NCBI GenBank assembly: GCA_030528885.1 | Contig: JAUMXY010000020.1 | Location: 1 to 50,285, forward strand | DNA length: 50,285 nt | DNA from: Bacteroidales bacterium | GTDB lineage: Bacteria > Bacteroidota > Bacteroidia > Bacteroidales > Bacteroidaceae | Direction: 5' to 3' | Shown here: positions 9,074 through 17,366 of the stretch, one piece after another | How positions within the stretch are numbered: position 1 is the stretch's first letter | Layout: the number at the start of each line of letters is the position of its first letter | The notes under the pieces: model-generated | Databases searched by the model: none | Told to the model about the DNA's origin: nothing | The model's input: the letters and a program-made list of their open reading frames with translations, nothing else | Translations under genes and position numbers: made by a program

Positions 9074-10342
9074 ATGAAAGCAGATGTTCTTTTAGGTCTT
9101 CAATGGGGAGACGAAGGAAAAGGAAAAGTAGTCGATGTGCTCACCCCACGCTACGACGTGATAGCCCGCTTCCAAGGCGGCCCTAACGCAGGACACACCC
9201 TCGAGTTCGAAGGCAAGAAGTATGTACTCCGTTCCATTCCATCGGGCATTTTCCAAGGCGACAAAGTCAACATCATCGGCAACGGTGTCGTGCTCGCCCC
9301 CGACCTCTTCATGGACGAAGCCAAGGACCTCGAGAAGTCTGGCCACGAGCTCAAGACACGCCTCCACATCTCCAAGAAAGCCCACCTCATCATGCCAACC
9401 CATCGCCTGCTCGATGCAGCCTACGAGGCAGCCAAAGGCAAAAACAAAGTAGGCACCACAGGCAAGGGCATCGGTCCTACCTACACAGACAAGACCAGCC
9501 GCAACGGCTTGCGTGTAGGCGACATCCTCGACCACTTTGAAGAGAAATACGCAGCCCACAAGGCACGCCACGAAGAGATACTGCAAAGCCTCAACTACAC
9601 CAACTACGACATCACCGAAGTAGAAAAGAAGTGGCTCGAAGGCATCGCCTACCTCAAAGAATTCACATTGGTTGACTCCGAGCACGAAATCAACAACATC
9701 CTCAAAGAGGGCAAGTCCGTCCTCTGCGAAGGCGCCCAAGGTACCATGCTCGACGTTGATTTCGGATCGTATCCATTCGTTACGTCTTCCAACACCATCT
9801 GTGCAGGCGCCTGCATCGGCCTCGGCATCGGTCCCAACAAGATAGGCGACGTGTTCGGCATCATCAAAGCCTACTGCACACGTGTAGGCGCAGGCCCATT
9901 CCCCACAGAGCTGTTCGACGAGACAGGAGCACAGATGCGCGCCATCGGCCACGAATACGGAGCAGTAACAGGCCGCGAGCGCCGCTGCGGCTGGATAGAC
10001 CTCGTAGCCCTGAAATACGCCATCATGGTCAGCGGCGTCACCAAGCTCATTCTGATGAAGAGCGACGTGCTCGACGGCTTCGACACCATCAAGGCATGCA
10101 CCGCTTACAAGCTCGCCGACGGCAGCGTCATCGACTACTTCCCCTACGACATCAGCGACGGCCTCATCGAGCCAGTTTACACCGAGCTCCCAGGCTGGAA
10201 GACAGACCTCACCAAGATGACCAGCGAGGCAGAATTCCCACAAGCATTCTCCGACTACATCGCATTCCTGGAGAAAGAGCTGGAAACTCCTATCGCCATT
10301 GTCAGCGTAGGACCCGACCGCGCACAAACTATCGAAAGATAA
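9074..10342 (+). CDS. purA: Adenylosuccinate synthetase
   Basis: Catalyses GTP-dependent condensation of IMP and aspartate to adenylosuccinate, the first committed step to AMP. The start at 9074 (MKADVLLGLQWGDEGKGK) gives 422 residues, the normal length; an in-frame start at 8999 would add an unrelated stretch overlapping the previous gene. The P-loop GDEGKGK, the GGPNAGHT motif and TTGKGIGPTYTDK are intact. It follows the Fur-family gene on the same strand and ends 5 nt before the next gene. Confidence 0.97.
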   Translation: MKADVLLGLQWGDEGKGKVVDVLTPRYDVIARFQGGPNAGHTLEFEGKKYVLRSIPSGIFQGDKVNIIGNGVVLAPDLFMDEAKDLEKSGHELKTRLHISKKAHLIMPTHRLLDAAYEAAKGKNKVGTTGKGIGPTYTDKTSRNGLRVGDILDHFEEKYAAHKARHEEILQSLNYTNYDITEVEKKWLEGIAYLKEFTLVDSEHEINNILKEGKSVLCEGAQGTMLDVDFGSYPFVTSSNTICAGACIGLGIGPNKIGDVFGIIKAYCTRVGAGPFPTELFDETGAQMRAIGHEYGAVTGRERRCGWIDLVALKYAIMVSGVTKLILMKSDVLDGFDTIKACTAYKLADGSVIDYFPYDISDGLIEPVYTELPGWKTDLTKMTSEAEFPQAFSDYIAFLEKELETPIAIVSVGPDRAQTIER

Positions 10343-10347
10343 GAGCC

Positions 10348-11505
10348 TTGAAACAATTACTATTATCGTTCAGCATCATCATCATACTGACCACCTGCTG
10401 CACTACCAACAGGGGGCGGTATGATGATTTTCTTGTTCAGATAGACAGCCTCACAGCCACCCATGCCGACAGTGCACGACAGCTGCTGTCCACCCTTGAC
10501 AAGCAAATGAACGAAGCCCCCCAATCCACCCAAGCCTACTACCAGCTCCTGCGCGTAAAAGCCGACGACAAAGCCCACATCAAGCACACCTCCGACTCTC
10601 TCATTCTCACCGTCGCGCAATACTATAGGCAGCACCCCAGCAGCGGCCGCCTGCCCGAAGCCTACTACTACGTAGGACGCGTCAACTCCGAACTGCTCAA
10701 CGGCGAGAAAGCCCTCCTCTACTTCCAGAAAGCCCTGCTCGAAGACAGCCTGCACGTCTCCACTCACCTGAAAAGCCGCATCTACGCACAGATGGGCTAC
10801 ATCTACCAGCGCAACGGACTCTACGACGAATCCATCAGTCTGCAGCAACTGGCACACTATTACTGCCAAGAGACAGGTGACACCTTGGGCATGCGCTGCT
10901 GCACAGAAAACATCCAAGCCATCCAAGCAGCACAACAAGACAGCCTCCACACTCCCACGCCCAACCAGTCCGAGATGATGCTTCGCCTGCAGAAGCTGAA
11001 CACACAAGTCAAGAACCAAATACTCAACAGCAAGAACACCAAGCTGGAAAGAGAGAACGCCATCGAGCGCACCCTCATCTGGATAGCGACAGCAGCACTC
11101 ATCCTGCTCACCGCCGCCATCCTCATCATCCTGCAAGTGCGCAAAAAGAAACGGACAACAGACAACAAACCACGCCAGCACTACGACAAGTCCATAGACC
11201 AGCTGCTGACATCACACATTATAAATAATAAGGCACTGAAAGAACACGACTGGCGCACCATCGAAAAAAGCGTGCTCGCATCCTTCCCCACATTCCGCGA
11301 GCGCCTCTTCTCCCTCTACAACTTTTCCGACACCGAATACCGCATCTGCCTCCTCATTAAACTCGAAGAATCACCCTCCAACATCGCCAAACTCATGGCA
11401 ACAGGCAAAAGCGCCATCTCCCAAAATCGTCTCCGTATGCAACAAAAAGCATTCAACGGCAAGGGAACAGCCAAAGATTGGGACAACTTCACCCTATCGC
11501 TATAA
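10348..11505 (+). CDS. Membrane-anchored TPR protein with C-terminal helix-turn-helix-like domain
   Basis: About 385 residues from a TTG start at 10348, five bases after the purA stop; no ATG fits, and translation opens directly into a hydrophobic signal (LLLSFSIIIILTTCC). The N-terminal half has TPR-like helices (AYYYVGRVNSELLNGEKALLYFQKAL). A transmembrane helix spans about 242-264, then a basic linker and a C-terminal region resembling a LuxR-like DNA-binding fold (FSDTEYRICLLIKLEESPSNIAKLMATGKSAISQNR in segments). Proteins of this design are common in Bacteroidetes and are thought to act as envelope-linked regulators. The GTGAAC repeats 34 nt downstream are an attractive target; that link is inference. 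Confidence 0.75.
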   Translation: MKQLLLSFSIIIILTTCCTTNRGRYDDFLVQIDSLTATHADSARQLLSTLDKQMNEAPQSTQAYYQLLRVKADDKAHIKHTSDSLILTVAQYYRQHPSSGRLPEAYYYVGRVNSELLNGEKALLYFQKALLEDSLHVSTHLKSRIYAQMGYIYQRNGLYDESISLQQLAHYYCQETGDTLGMRCCTENIQAIQAAQQDSLHTPTPNQSEMMLRLQKLNTQVKNQILNSKNTKLERENAIERTLIWIATAALILLTAAILIILQVRKKKRTTDNKPRQHYDKSIDQLLTSHIINNKALKEHDWRTIEKSVLASFPTFRERLFSLYNFSDTEYRICLLIKLEESPSNIAKLMATGKSAISQNRLRMQQKAFNGKGTAKDWDNFTLSL

Positions 11506-11538
11506 ACTCTCAGATTCACAATCAGTTGCACTAACCTT

Positions 11539-11598
11539 TGTGAACTTTTTGTGAACTATTTTTCACCCCTCAAATAAAATGTGAACTTTTTGTGAACT
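11539..11598 (+). repeat. Duplicated 19-bp motif with four GTGAAC half-sites
   Basis: The same 19-mer, TGTGAACTTTTTGTGAACT, occurs at 11539-11557 and 11580-11598. Each copy carries two GTGAAC half-sites starting 11 bp apart, so half-sites begin at 11540, 11551, 11581 and 11592. Inverted partners occur nearby (TTCACAA at 11515-11521, TTCAC at 11562-11566). The last copy ends 8 bp before the -33 element, a position typical of an activator site. Confidence 0.85.
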
Positions 11599-11605
11599 CA
11601 TTTTC

Positions 11606-11636
11606 TTGGCAAATTCATGCCATTCTTATACTTTTG
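11606..11636 (+). promoter_or_regulatory. Promoter of the secreted-protein gene pair
   Basis: TTG at 11606-11608 and TACTTTTG at 11629-11636 are separated by 20 nt. The GTGAAC repeat block lies immediately upstream. The ATG follows 34 nt after the -7 box. Confidence 0.75.
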
Positions 11637-11670
11637 CGCCAAGAAAATTAACCAACCAAAAAGTTACATT

Positions 11671-12552
11671 ATGAAAACAAACCTTACACTACTTTCAGCA
11701 GCCCTCGTTGCTGCCATCAGCCCCCTCCATTGTCATGCCCAAGAGCTACCAGATTCCGCCCTGCAAGAGAGAACCTCTCAGCTCGAGATTTTACCCTATC
11801 CCTCCGAAGGAACGGAGAACCCTCGCGGAGTGTATAAACTCACATACATGCGCGACAAGCACGGCAACCTCATCCAAGGACCGTTCGACCAATATAAGAT
11901 ATGTACAGACAGCGTAACGCTCATGCTCAACGTACAGGGCAATCGTTTCACCATAGGCAAGACCGACAACACCGCATTCAACTACACAGGCGAGACACCG
12001 GATGCCCATCTCGCCACCGCCACACGCATCTTCGACAGCAACGCCAAGCACTTTACGCTGAAATGGTGGAGCGACACCCCCGGTCACCTCTACTTTCCAC
12101 ACAACGACTGGTGCACCGAGTACTACGAGTCAGGACAATACTCCGAGAACGGCAAGAAAATCTTCGATGCACTCATGGCTCCACCTGCCCACGACCCCAA
12201 GAACCCTCTCATCGGCACATGGCGACTGATTGGCATGATGGACGAACTGCGCAACACGAAGAAGGAACTGAAACGCATCAGAGAAAACCCCATAGTCAGA
12301 GCCTACACCATCTTCACCCCTCACCACATCGTAGCCATCAGCCGCAACACAGGTTCCCTCTTCCCCTCTCCCAATCCCTACAACAAAAAAGTCTTCAAGG
12401 TAGGACAGAACGAAAACAAAATCACCTGGCTATCCCCAGACCTCATTGCCATAGAGATACGCCAAGACTACCGCACCGACTACGAAATATTGGAACGAGT
12501 AACCCATGGCACCGCATTCGACGACATCTCCAGCTACTACACAAAAGACTAA
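11671..12552 (+). CDS. Secreted protein of unknown function (possibly lipocalin/DUF4488-like)
   Basis: A 293-residue protein starting at 11671 (MKTNLTLLSAALVAA) with a signal peptidase I type leader ending near HCHAQ. An upstream in-frame start at 11617 lies in the promoter and is rejected. A GTWRLIGMMDE segment about two-thirds along resembles the opening strand of small lipocalin-like domains such as DUF4488, and a similar block may precede it, but I do not recognise the family with certainty. It is followed after 33 nt by a second secreted protein, so the two probably share the repeat-flanked promoter. Confidence 0.7.
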   Translation: MKTNLTLLSAALVAAISPLHCHAQELPDSALQERTSQLEILPYPSEGTENPRGVYKLTYMRDKHGNLIQGPFDQYKICTDSVTLMLNVQGNRFTIGKTDNTAFNYTGETPDAHLATATRIFDSNAKHFTLKWWSDTPGHLYFPHNDWCTEYYESGQYSENGKKIFDALMAPPAHDPKNPLIGTWRLIGMMDELRNTKKELKRIRENPIVRAYTIFTPHHIVAISRNTGSLFPSPNPYNKKVFKVGQNENKITWLSPDLIAIEIRQDYRTDYEILERVTHGTAFDDISSYYTKD

Positions 12553-12585
12553 AAAAAATATAAACATCTGATAACACACCTTATT

Positions 12586-13989
12586 ATGAAAAAGAACATC
12601 AGTACCTTATTGCTCCTGTTGCTCGTCGCCATGACAGTGCAGGCACAGAAACACAGCCCAATCGTCAACCACACCAAAGGAAGCATCACCTTCGTTGTTG
12701 ACGAGAACCTCCCTGCTCCCAATACCGACCATCATTACTATCACAGCGGAACAAAAATCGCCGAATTCATCCTGAGGGATGAAGAAATCCCTGTAGAGGA
12801 CTACCAAATCATCGCCAGCAGCTTTGCTGAAGACCGCCTCATAAACAGCACAAAAGATGCGTTCTACCATTGCATTCTGCAAGCCTACGCCAACCATTAC
12901 CCCGTTGCGCTCTCACCCGATATGGTATGGCTCATCATCAGCCAGGGATTTGCTCGCTATGTGAATGCCCATCCCGAGGAAGTCCGCAATCGGCTCGTAG
13001 ATCACACAGGGAAAATAGATTTAGTGGTAGAATCAGAACAGGATCTGCTATCAGAGAAGGCTGACTGGTCCAAAATCCTCGATGGGTTCGCCTCACAAAT
13101 AGAAAAACATACAAAAAAAGGCATTGCAAAGACGATGACAGCCGACTTCTCCACTACGAGTCAGGCCGAACGCCTTGCTTCTGAAATCACCCTGATGGAA
13201 AGCGTGGAATCTTATTTCAAATACGTTGTACTGTACATGTCCTGCGGCATCCCCACCATCACACTGAAAGGCACACCCAAAGACTGGCAGCATGTGCTCG
13301 ACAAGACAAGAAAACTGAAAGGATACGACATGGACGGATGGATAGAAGACCTCGAGCCCATCCTGACCGAGTTTGTTCAAGCAGCCAAAGGGAAGCCCAA
13401 TCAAGCGTTTTGGCAATCCATCATCAAGAAGGAGCGCCTGAACGAGCTACAAGGCGGAGGATGCAGCAATGAGAAACCAACCGAGATTGACGGCTGGCTG
13501 CTCAAACTCTTCCCCGATGAAAGCGGAAAGACTTTAGACAAGACGCCCTACACCCATGATATGCCAACAGAGCGAGTACGTGTTAGTTTCAAATATCTTC
13601 AGGTTGATGCTATCACAGGAGAAGTCGTCAGCGAAACACCCATGGAGCTGTGGGCAGGCTTTGTCGGCTACGAGCTTGACTCCATTACTTATACGATAAC
13701 ACCAAAAATCGGTTGGTTCGCCCGTGCAGCAGACAAAGACGAAGCCATACTTCAGGACTTGCGTGAAAGAGACAAAAATTTAGGCATCAGCATCCGCGTG
13801 AAGGAAGTGCCAGAAATCCTTGCCAAACTGAAGCACATCCGCAGGCTAGACCTTCGATTCACCGGTGCAGTCGTACTGCCCGAGTGGATGGACCAGCTCA
13901 TCATCAAAGAGTTCAGTATCTCTGGAAAACTTTCAGAACAAGAAAAAGAAGCCATCCGCAAACGTTTCCCGCAAGTAAAATTCACGTGA
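12586..13989 (+). CDS. DUF4419 family secreted protein
   Basis: 467 residues with a signal peptide (MKKNISTLLLLLLVAMTVQAQ). The body matches DUF4419: AFYHCILQAYANHYPVALSPDMVWLIISQG, the strands around YMSCGIPTITLKGT, and the DGWLLKLFPD segment are characteristic. The biochemical function of the family is unknown. A C-terminal region with short leucine-rich-like text (LKHIRRLDLRFTGAV) may be an add-on. It is the second gene of the GTGAAC-repeat transcription unit and is followed by a strong terminator. Confidence 0.8.
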   Translation: MKKNISTLLLLLLVAMTVQAQKHSPIVNHTKGSITFVVDENLPAPNTDHHYYHSGTKIAEFILRDEEIPVEDYQIIASSFAEDRLINSTKDAFYHCILQAYANHYPVALSPDMVWLIISQGFARYVNAHPEEVRNRLVDHTGKIDLVVESEQDLLSEKADWSKILDGFASQIEKHTKKGIAKTMTADFSTTSQAERLASEITLMESVESYFKYVVLYMSCGIPTITLKGTPKDWQHVLDKTRKLKGYDMDGWIEDLEPILTEFVQAAKGKPNQAFWQSIIKKERLNELQGGGCSNEKPTEIDGWLLKLFPDESGKTLDKTPYTHDMPTERVRVSFKYLQVDAITGEVVSETPMELWAGFVGYELDSITYTITPKIGWFARAADKDEAILQDLRERDKNLGISIRVKEVPEILAKLKHIRRLDLRFTGAVVLPEWMDQLIIKEFSISGKLSEQEKEAIRKRFPQVKFT

Positions 13990-14059
13990 GTTCGGTATAA
14001 CAAAGATATGTTTTTGTAGTGCCTCGCAAAGCGACTCTTTATATCAAACTGACGTTTTA
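13988..14059 (+). repeat. Dispersed element with inverted ends, copy 1
   Basis: About 72 bp beginning GAGTTCGGTAT and ending in ATATCAAACTGACGTTTTA, overlapping the stop codon of the DUF4419 gene. The ends are imperfect inverted repeats (TTCGGTAT/ATATCAAA). It aligns along its whole length with copy 2 at 14360-14434. The interior holds TTTTTGTAGTGCCTC and a small CGC/GCG stem. Confidence 0.8.
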
Positions 14060-14070
14060 GATAACGTGTC

Positions 14071-14115
14071 GTACCCGAGGGGTGCTCCGCATCGCACCCC
14101 TCGGGTACGCTTTTT
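14071..14115 (+). terminator. Strong terminator after the DUF4419 gene
   Basis: Perfect 14-bp stem (14071-14084 with 14095-14108; core ACCCGAGGGGTG), 10-nt loop, followed by GCTTTTTG on the plus strand. Confidence 0.85.
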
Positions 14116-14359
14116 GTGCCCTTTTCCCTCCAAAAATCTAAAGCGTTGATATTCATACATGCCGCCCGTGTCGGAAATAATAGGCACAGGGTGTTCGTGT
14201 TATTATGCACACGGTGTCTGAAACCTTGCCTGCACGGTGTGCGTTTGCGGCCACTTGCCAAGCCCTCCTCAAGAAGAAAAGAGGCACAAGGTGAAAATGC
14301 CCTGTGCCTCTACGCAGAAGTGTCAGTGCCTGACAAATGTCGTGAACGTTTGGGAAGGC
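14116..14359. other. Gene-free stretch with hairpins between repeat copies
   Basis: No gene is supported here. A stem GAGGCACA/TGTGCCTC lies at 14281-14310 and is T-rich on its minus-strand exit. A GCACAC/GTGTGC pair around 14210-14250 could also fold. Short reading frames crossing the region change frame relative to the repeats and look spurious. It could contain a small RNA, but I see no promoter that supports one. Confidence 0.4.
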
Positions 14360-14434
14360 GAGTTCGATATGACAGAAATATGGTTTTTGTAGTGCCTCTG
14401 CAAGACTGCGTCTTTATATCGAACTGACGTTTTA
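14360..14434 (+). repeat. Dispersed element with inverted ends, copy 2
   Basis: A 75-bp copy in the same orientation as copy 1. Its ends are a perfect 9-bp inverted repeat, GTTCGATAT (14362-14370) with ATATCGAAC (14416-14424), followed by TGACGTTTTA. The remaining ~270 bases to the porin promoter (14435-14705) hold no recognisable gene. Confidence 0.8.
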
Positions 14435-14705
14435 CAAGCATACTTTCCTTCAACATCATGCACTTTCTTCTTTCCTCTTTTCTCTTCCCTATACTCACTA
14501 ATAATGAACCTACGCACGCCAAATATTCTCGCAAAGCCATCGACCCCATCCACTCCCTTTTATTTCTTTCATTACCAAACAGATGAACATTCATACTCAA
14601 AAAGTACAAAAGACAAGCTGTATGCTTAAGGCAGGAAGAGATGGAATGAAGCACAGCGCATAAAAGGCACTACGAGACAAAGAACAAAATACCATTTTTT
14701 AGGTA

Positions 14706-14736
14706 TTGCGGCGCTTGTTTTTTACCCCTAACTTTG
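14706..14736 (+). promoter_or_regulatory. Promoter of the porin/imelysin/di-heme unit
   Basis: TTG at 14706-14708 is separated by 20 nt from TAACTTTG at 14729-14736. The porin ATG is 19 nt past the -7 box, giving a very short leader. Confidence 0.75.
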
Positions 14737-14755
14737 CACAAAAATTCTCAACAAA

Positions 14756-16099
14756 ATGACTAAAAGACTGATTTCCTTATCATTTCTCCTGTATGCTGTG
14801 GCTGCCATGGCTCAGCAGCAGGAAACGTATACCGAGAGTTTGGCTCTGGGTGGTGAGCAACCTGCAAGCAGCGTACTGAACAAGGTGGCAAGCAGGCTTA
14901 CTTTGGGCGGCTACGGCGAGGCTGTGATGAGCCGTAACTTCTACAGCGACAGCTATCTGCGCTATACAGATGCTGAGAGTAAACGTGACGCAAAGAGCCA
15001 CGGACGCTTTGACTTGCCGCATGTAGTGCTGTATGTGGGCTATGACTTTGGCAAGGGCTGGAGCATGGGCAGCGAGATTGAGTTTGAGCATGGCGGCACG
15101 GAGAGTGCCGTGGAGATTGAGGAAGAAGAAGCCGGCGAATATGAGAGCGAGGTAGAACGTGGCGGCGAGGTGGCGCTGGAACAGTTCTGGATTCAGAAGT
15201 CATTCTGCCCCGAGCTGAATCTGCGTCTGGGTCACATGGTGGTACCTGTGGGGCAGACAAACCTGAAACACATGCCAACAGAGTTCTTCGGGGTGTATCG
15301 CCCTGAGGGTGAGAGCACGCTGCTGCCTTGTACATGGCACGAAACGGGTATTGCGCTGTGGGGGCAGACGGGGCTGTGGAACGAAGAGAGCAGCCTGCGC
15401 TACGAGGTGCAGTTCATCTCAGGACTGGACAGCGAACGGTTTGGCAGCCAAGGATGGATTAGCGGCGGTTCGGCTTCGCCTTACGAATTCAAGATAGCAA
15501 ACACTTACGCTGGTGCGCTGCGTCTGGACTTTGTGCCAACAAGAGGCGTGAGGCTGTCGCTGAGCGGCTATGTGGGCAACTCGTTCCGCAACACTTTGCG
15601 CGAGACCGACAATTCAAAGAACGACGGCGTGACGGGTACAGTGGCCATCGGTGCCTTTGACTTTTCTTTCGACCGCTGGAACTGGCTCGTTCGCGGCGCC
15701 TTTGACTATGGGCATCTGACAGATGCAGCCCACATCTCCAGCTTCAACCGCGGCATGCCCAACGCATCTCCATCGCCCAAGCAGTATGTGGCCTCAGACG
15801 TGTATGCCGTGGGCATCGAAGCAGGATACAACCTGTTTGGACTCAGCAGCAAGATGACGGCAGAAAACCAGAAGCTCTACCTGTTCGGCAGATACGATGT
15901 CTACGACTCTATGTACAAGATGGAGAAGGGCACGCCGTATGACTGGTGCGGCCGTCAGCGTGTAGCTGTGGGCGTGAACTACTTCCCCATTCGCGACATT
16001 GTCATCAAGGGCGAGTATGCAGTCGGGCTGCTAGGCAAGAAGTACAACAATGAGCCCAGCATCTCGCTGGGTGTAGCTTACGCAGGATTCTTCCTGTAA
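14756..16099 (+). CDS. Outer membrane porin (phosphate-selective porin O/P-like)
   Basis: 447 residues with a signal peptide ending AAMAQ and a beta-barrel pattern throughout, ending in aromatic residues (LGVAYAGFFL) as outer membrane barrels do. GRFDLPHVVLYVGYDFG, FWIQKSFCPELNLRLGHMVVPVG and the closing strands resemble porin O/P family members. An acidic stretch (EIEEEEAGEYESEVE, about 121-135) falls in a likely extracellular or pore loop and could favour cations; that is inference. It is the first gene of a same-strand series with an imelysin and a di-heme protein, which suggests import of a metal or heme-related solute. Confidence 0.82.
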   Translation: MTKRLISLSFLLYAVAAMAQQQETYTESLALGGEQPASSVLNKVASRLTLGGYGEAVMSRNFYSDSYLRYTDAESKRDAKSHGRFDLPHVVLYVGYDFGKGWSMGSEIEFEHGGTESAVEIEEEEAGEYESEVERGGEVALEQFWIQKSFCPELNLRLGHMVVPVGQTNLKHMPTEFFGVYRPEGESTLLPCTWHETGIALWGQTGLWNEESSLRYEVQFISGLDSERFGSQGWISGGSASPYEFKIANTYAGALRLDFVPTRGVRLSLSGYVGNSFRNTLRETDNSKNDGVTGTVAIGAFDFSFDRWNWLVRGAFDYGHLTDAAHISSFNRGMPNASPSPKQYVASDVYAVGIEAGYNLFGLSSKMTAENQKLYLFGRYDVYDSMYKMEKGTPYDWCGRQRVAVGVNYFPIRDIVIKGEYAVGLLGKKYNNEPSISLGVAYAGFFL

Positions 16100-16157
16100 T
16101 GAGACAATGTGAACAAGGACAATTTCAACAAAACATCATTCAATAAAATTCAGAAAA

Positions 16158-17348
16158 ATGAAAAAGACAATCAAATCACTACTCCTGCTGGGACTGTGCT
16201 GCACTGCGCTCGTAGGATTTACCGCTTGTTCGGACGATAACGACGATAAGGGCGATGAGGGAGCTGGCGATGGTGCCAGCACCAAGGAAGTTCTCTTCAA
16301 AGCCGCTGCCACCCCATACGTACAGAACACTGTGCTGCCAACCTATGCTGGCATGGCTGATGCGGCTGTAGAGCTGGCTAAGCAGTGCGAAACAATTCAA
16401 GAGAAGTTTGCCGACGGCACATTGTCAGAGGCTGACGTGAAGAAGGCGGGCAACATCTGGAAGGAGTCACGCAGATTCTGGGAGCTGTCAGAGGCATTCC
16501 TGTTTGGCCCTGCTGCCAACCACAACATCGACCCACACATCGACTCATGGCCGCTGGACAAGAATGCGATGGATGACCTGCTGGCAGACATCCGCGCCGG
16601 CAAGAAATGGGACATCGCCAATCATGGCGGATATGGACTGCTGGGTTTCCACTCTATAGAATATGTGCTGTTTGAGCTTTCTGCTGACGGCACACAGTCT
16701 TTCCCGCACAATCCTGCAACTTACACGCCAGAGGTGCTGGAGTACCTGGTGGCTGTAGCTAACGACTTGCGCGACCAGTGCGTACTGCTCGAAGCCTGCT
16801 GGGCTGGGACAGAGAACATCTCTGACGAAAAGCAGAACATCTTAGCTGAAGCAGAACTGGAGTTTAACGACAACTACGGCTGGATGATGGAGAACGCAGG
16901 ACAGGCCGGCTCTATCTACAAGACTTATCAGGAGGTGGCAGAAGAGATTATCCAAGGATGTGTGGACATCGCCACAGAGGTGGGTAACACAAAGATTGGC
17001 CGTCCTAATCAGGCTTCAAGCGAAGAAGACCGCAATTACATCGAGTCACCATACGCACTCAACTCTATCGAAGACTTTAAGGACAACATCCGCTCTATCA
17101 AGAACTCATACTTGGGCTCAAACGAGGGTGACGCATCAATCTCTGACTATATTAGCTTTGTGAACCAGCAACTCGACCTAGAGGTGAAGGATGCTATCGA
17201 ACATGCCATTGTTGTCATTGACGAGATTCCTGAGCCTTTTGCAAAAACTGCCAAGAGCGAACAAGCTGACATAGCAAGAGAATATGTGGGCACAACACTC
17301 GTGGAGGTGCTGGAAAGAGTAATGACTGAACTTTCAAGACAAGACTAA
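16158..17348 (+). CDS. Imelysin-family (M75) lipoprotein
   Basis: 396 residues with a lipoprotein signal peptide (VGFTAC) and an acidic linker. The imelysin GxHxxE motif is present as GFHSIE at residues 163-168, and the WKESRRFWELSEAFLFGP and DPHIDSWPLD segments are typical of the fold. Imelysins occur in iron-responsive operons; despite the M75 peptidase label they are generally regarded as metal-binding proteins. It sits 58 nt after the porin and 18 nt before the di-heme gene, so it is very probably cotranscribed. Confidence 0.92.
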   Translation: MKKTIKSLLLLGLCCTALVGFTACSDDNDDKGDEGAGDGASTKEVLFKAAATPYVQNTVLPTYAGMADAAVELAKQCETIQEKFADGTLSEADVKKAGNIWKESRRFWELSEAFLFGPAANHNIDPHIDSWPLDKNAMDDLLADIRAGKKWDIANHGGYGLLGFHSIEYVLFELSADGTQSFPHNPATYTPEVLEYLVAVANDLRDQCVLLEACWAGTENISDEKQNILAEAELEFNDNYGWMMENAGQAGSIYKTYQEVAEEIIQGCVDIATEVGNTKIGRPNQASSEEDRNYIESPYALNSIEDFKDNIRSIKNSYLGSNEGDASISDYISFVNQQLDLEVKDAIEHAIVVIDEIPEPFAKTAKSEQADIAREYVGTTLVEVLERVMTELSRQD

Positions 17349-17366
17349 ATCCTTCAATAACCAACA

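Noticed and set aside
9092-10327. 411-codon open frame antisense to purA
   Set aside because: Complement of a highly conserved gene; its residues simply mirror purA codons.
12586-13989. LRR protein identity for the DUF4419 gene
   Set aside because: Only one or two short Leu-rich stretches near the C-terminus; the main body matches DUF4419.
13752-14654. Two minus-strand reading frames of 169 and 114 codons around the repeat copies
   Set aside because: They run across the dispersed element, the terminator stem and the 3' end of the DUF4419 gene; similarity between them comes only from the repeat.
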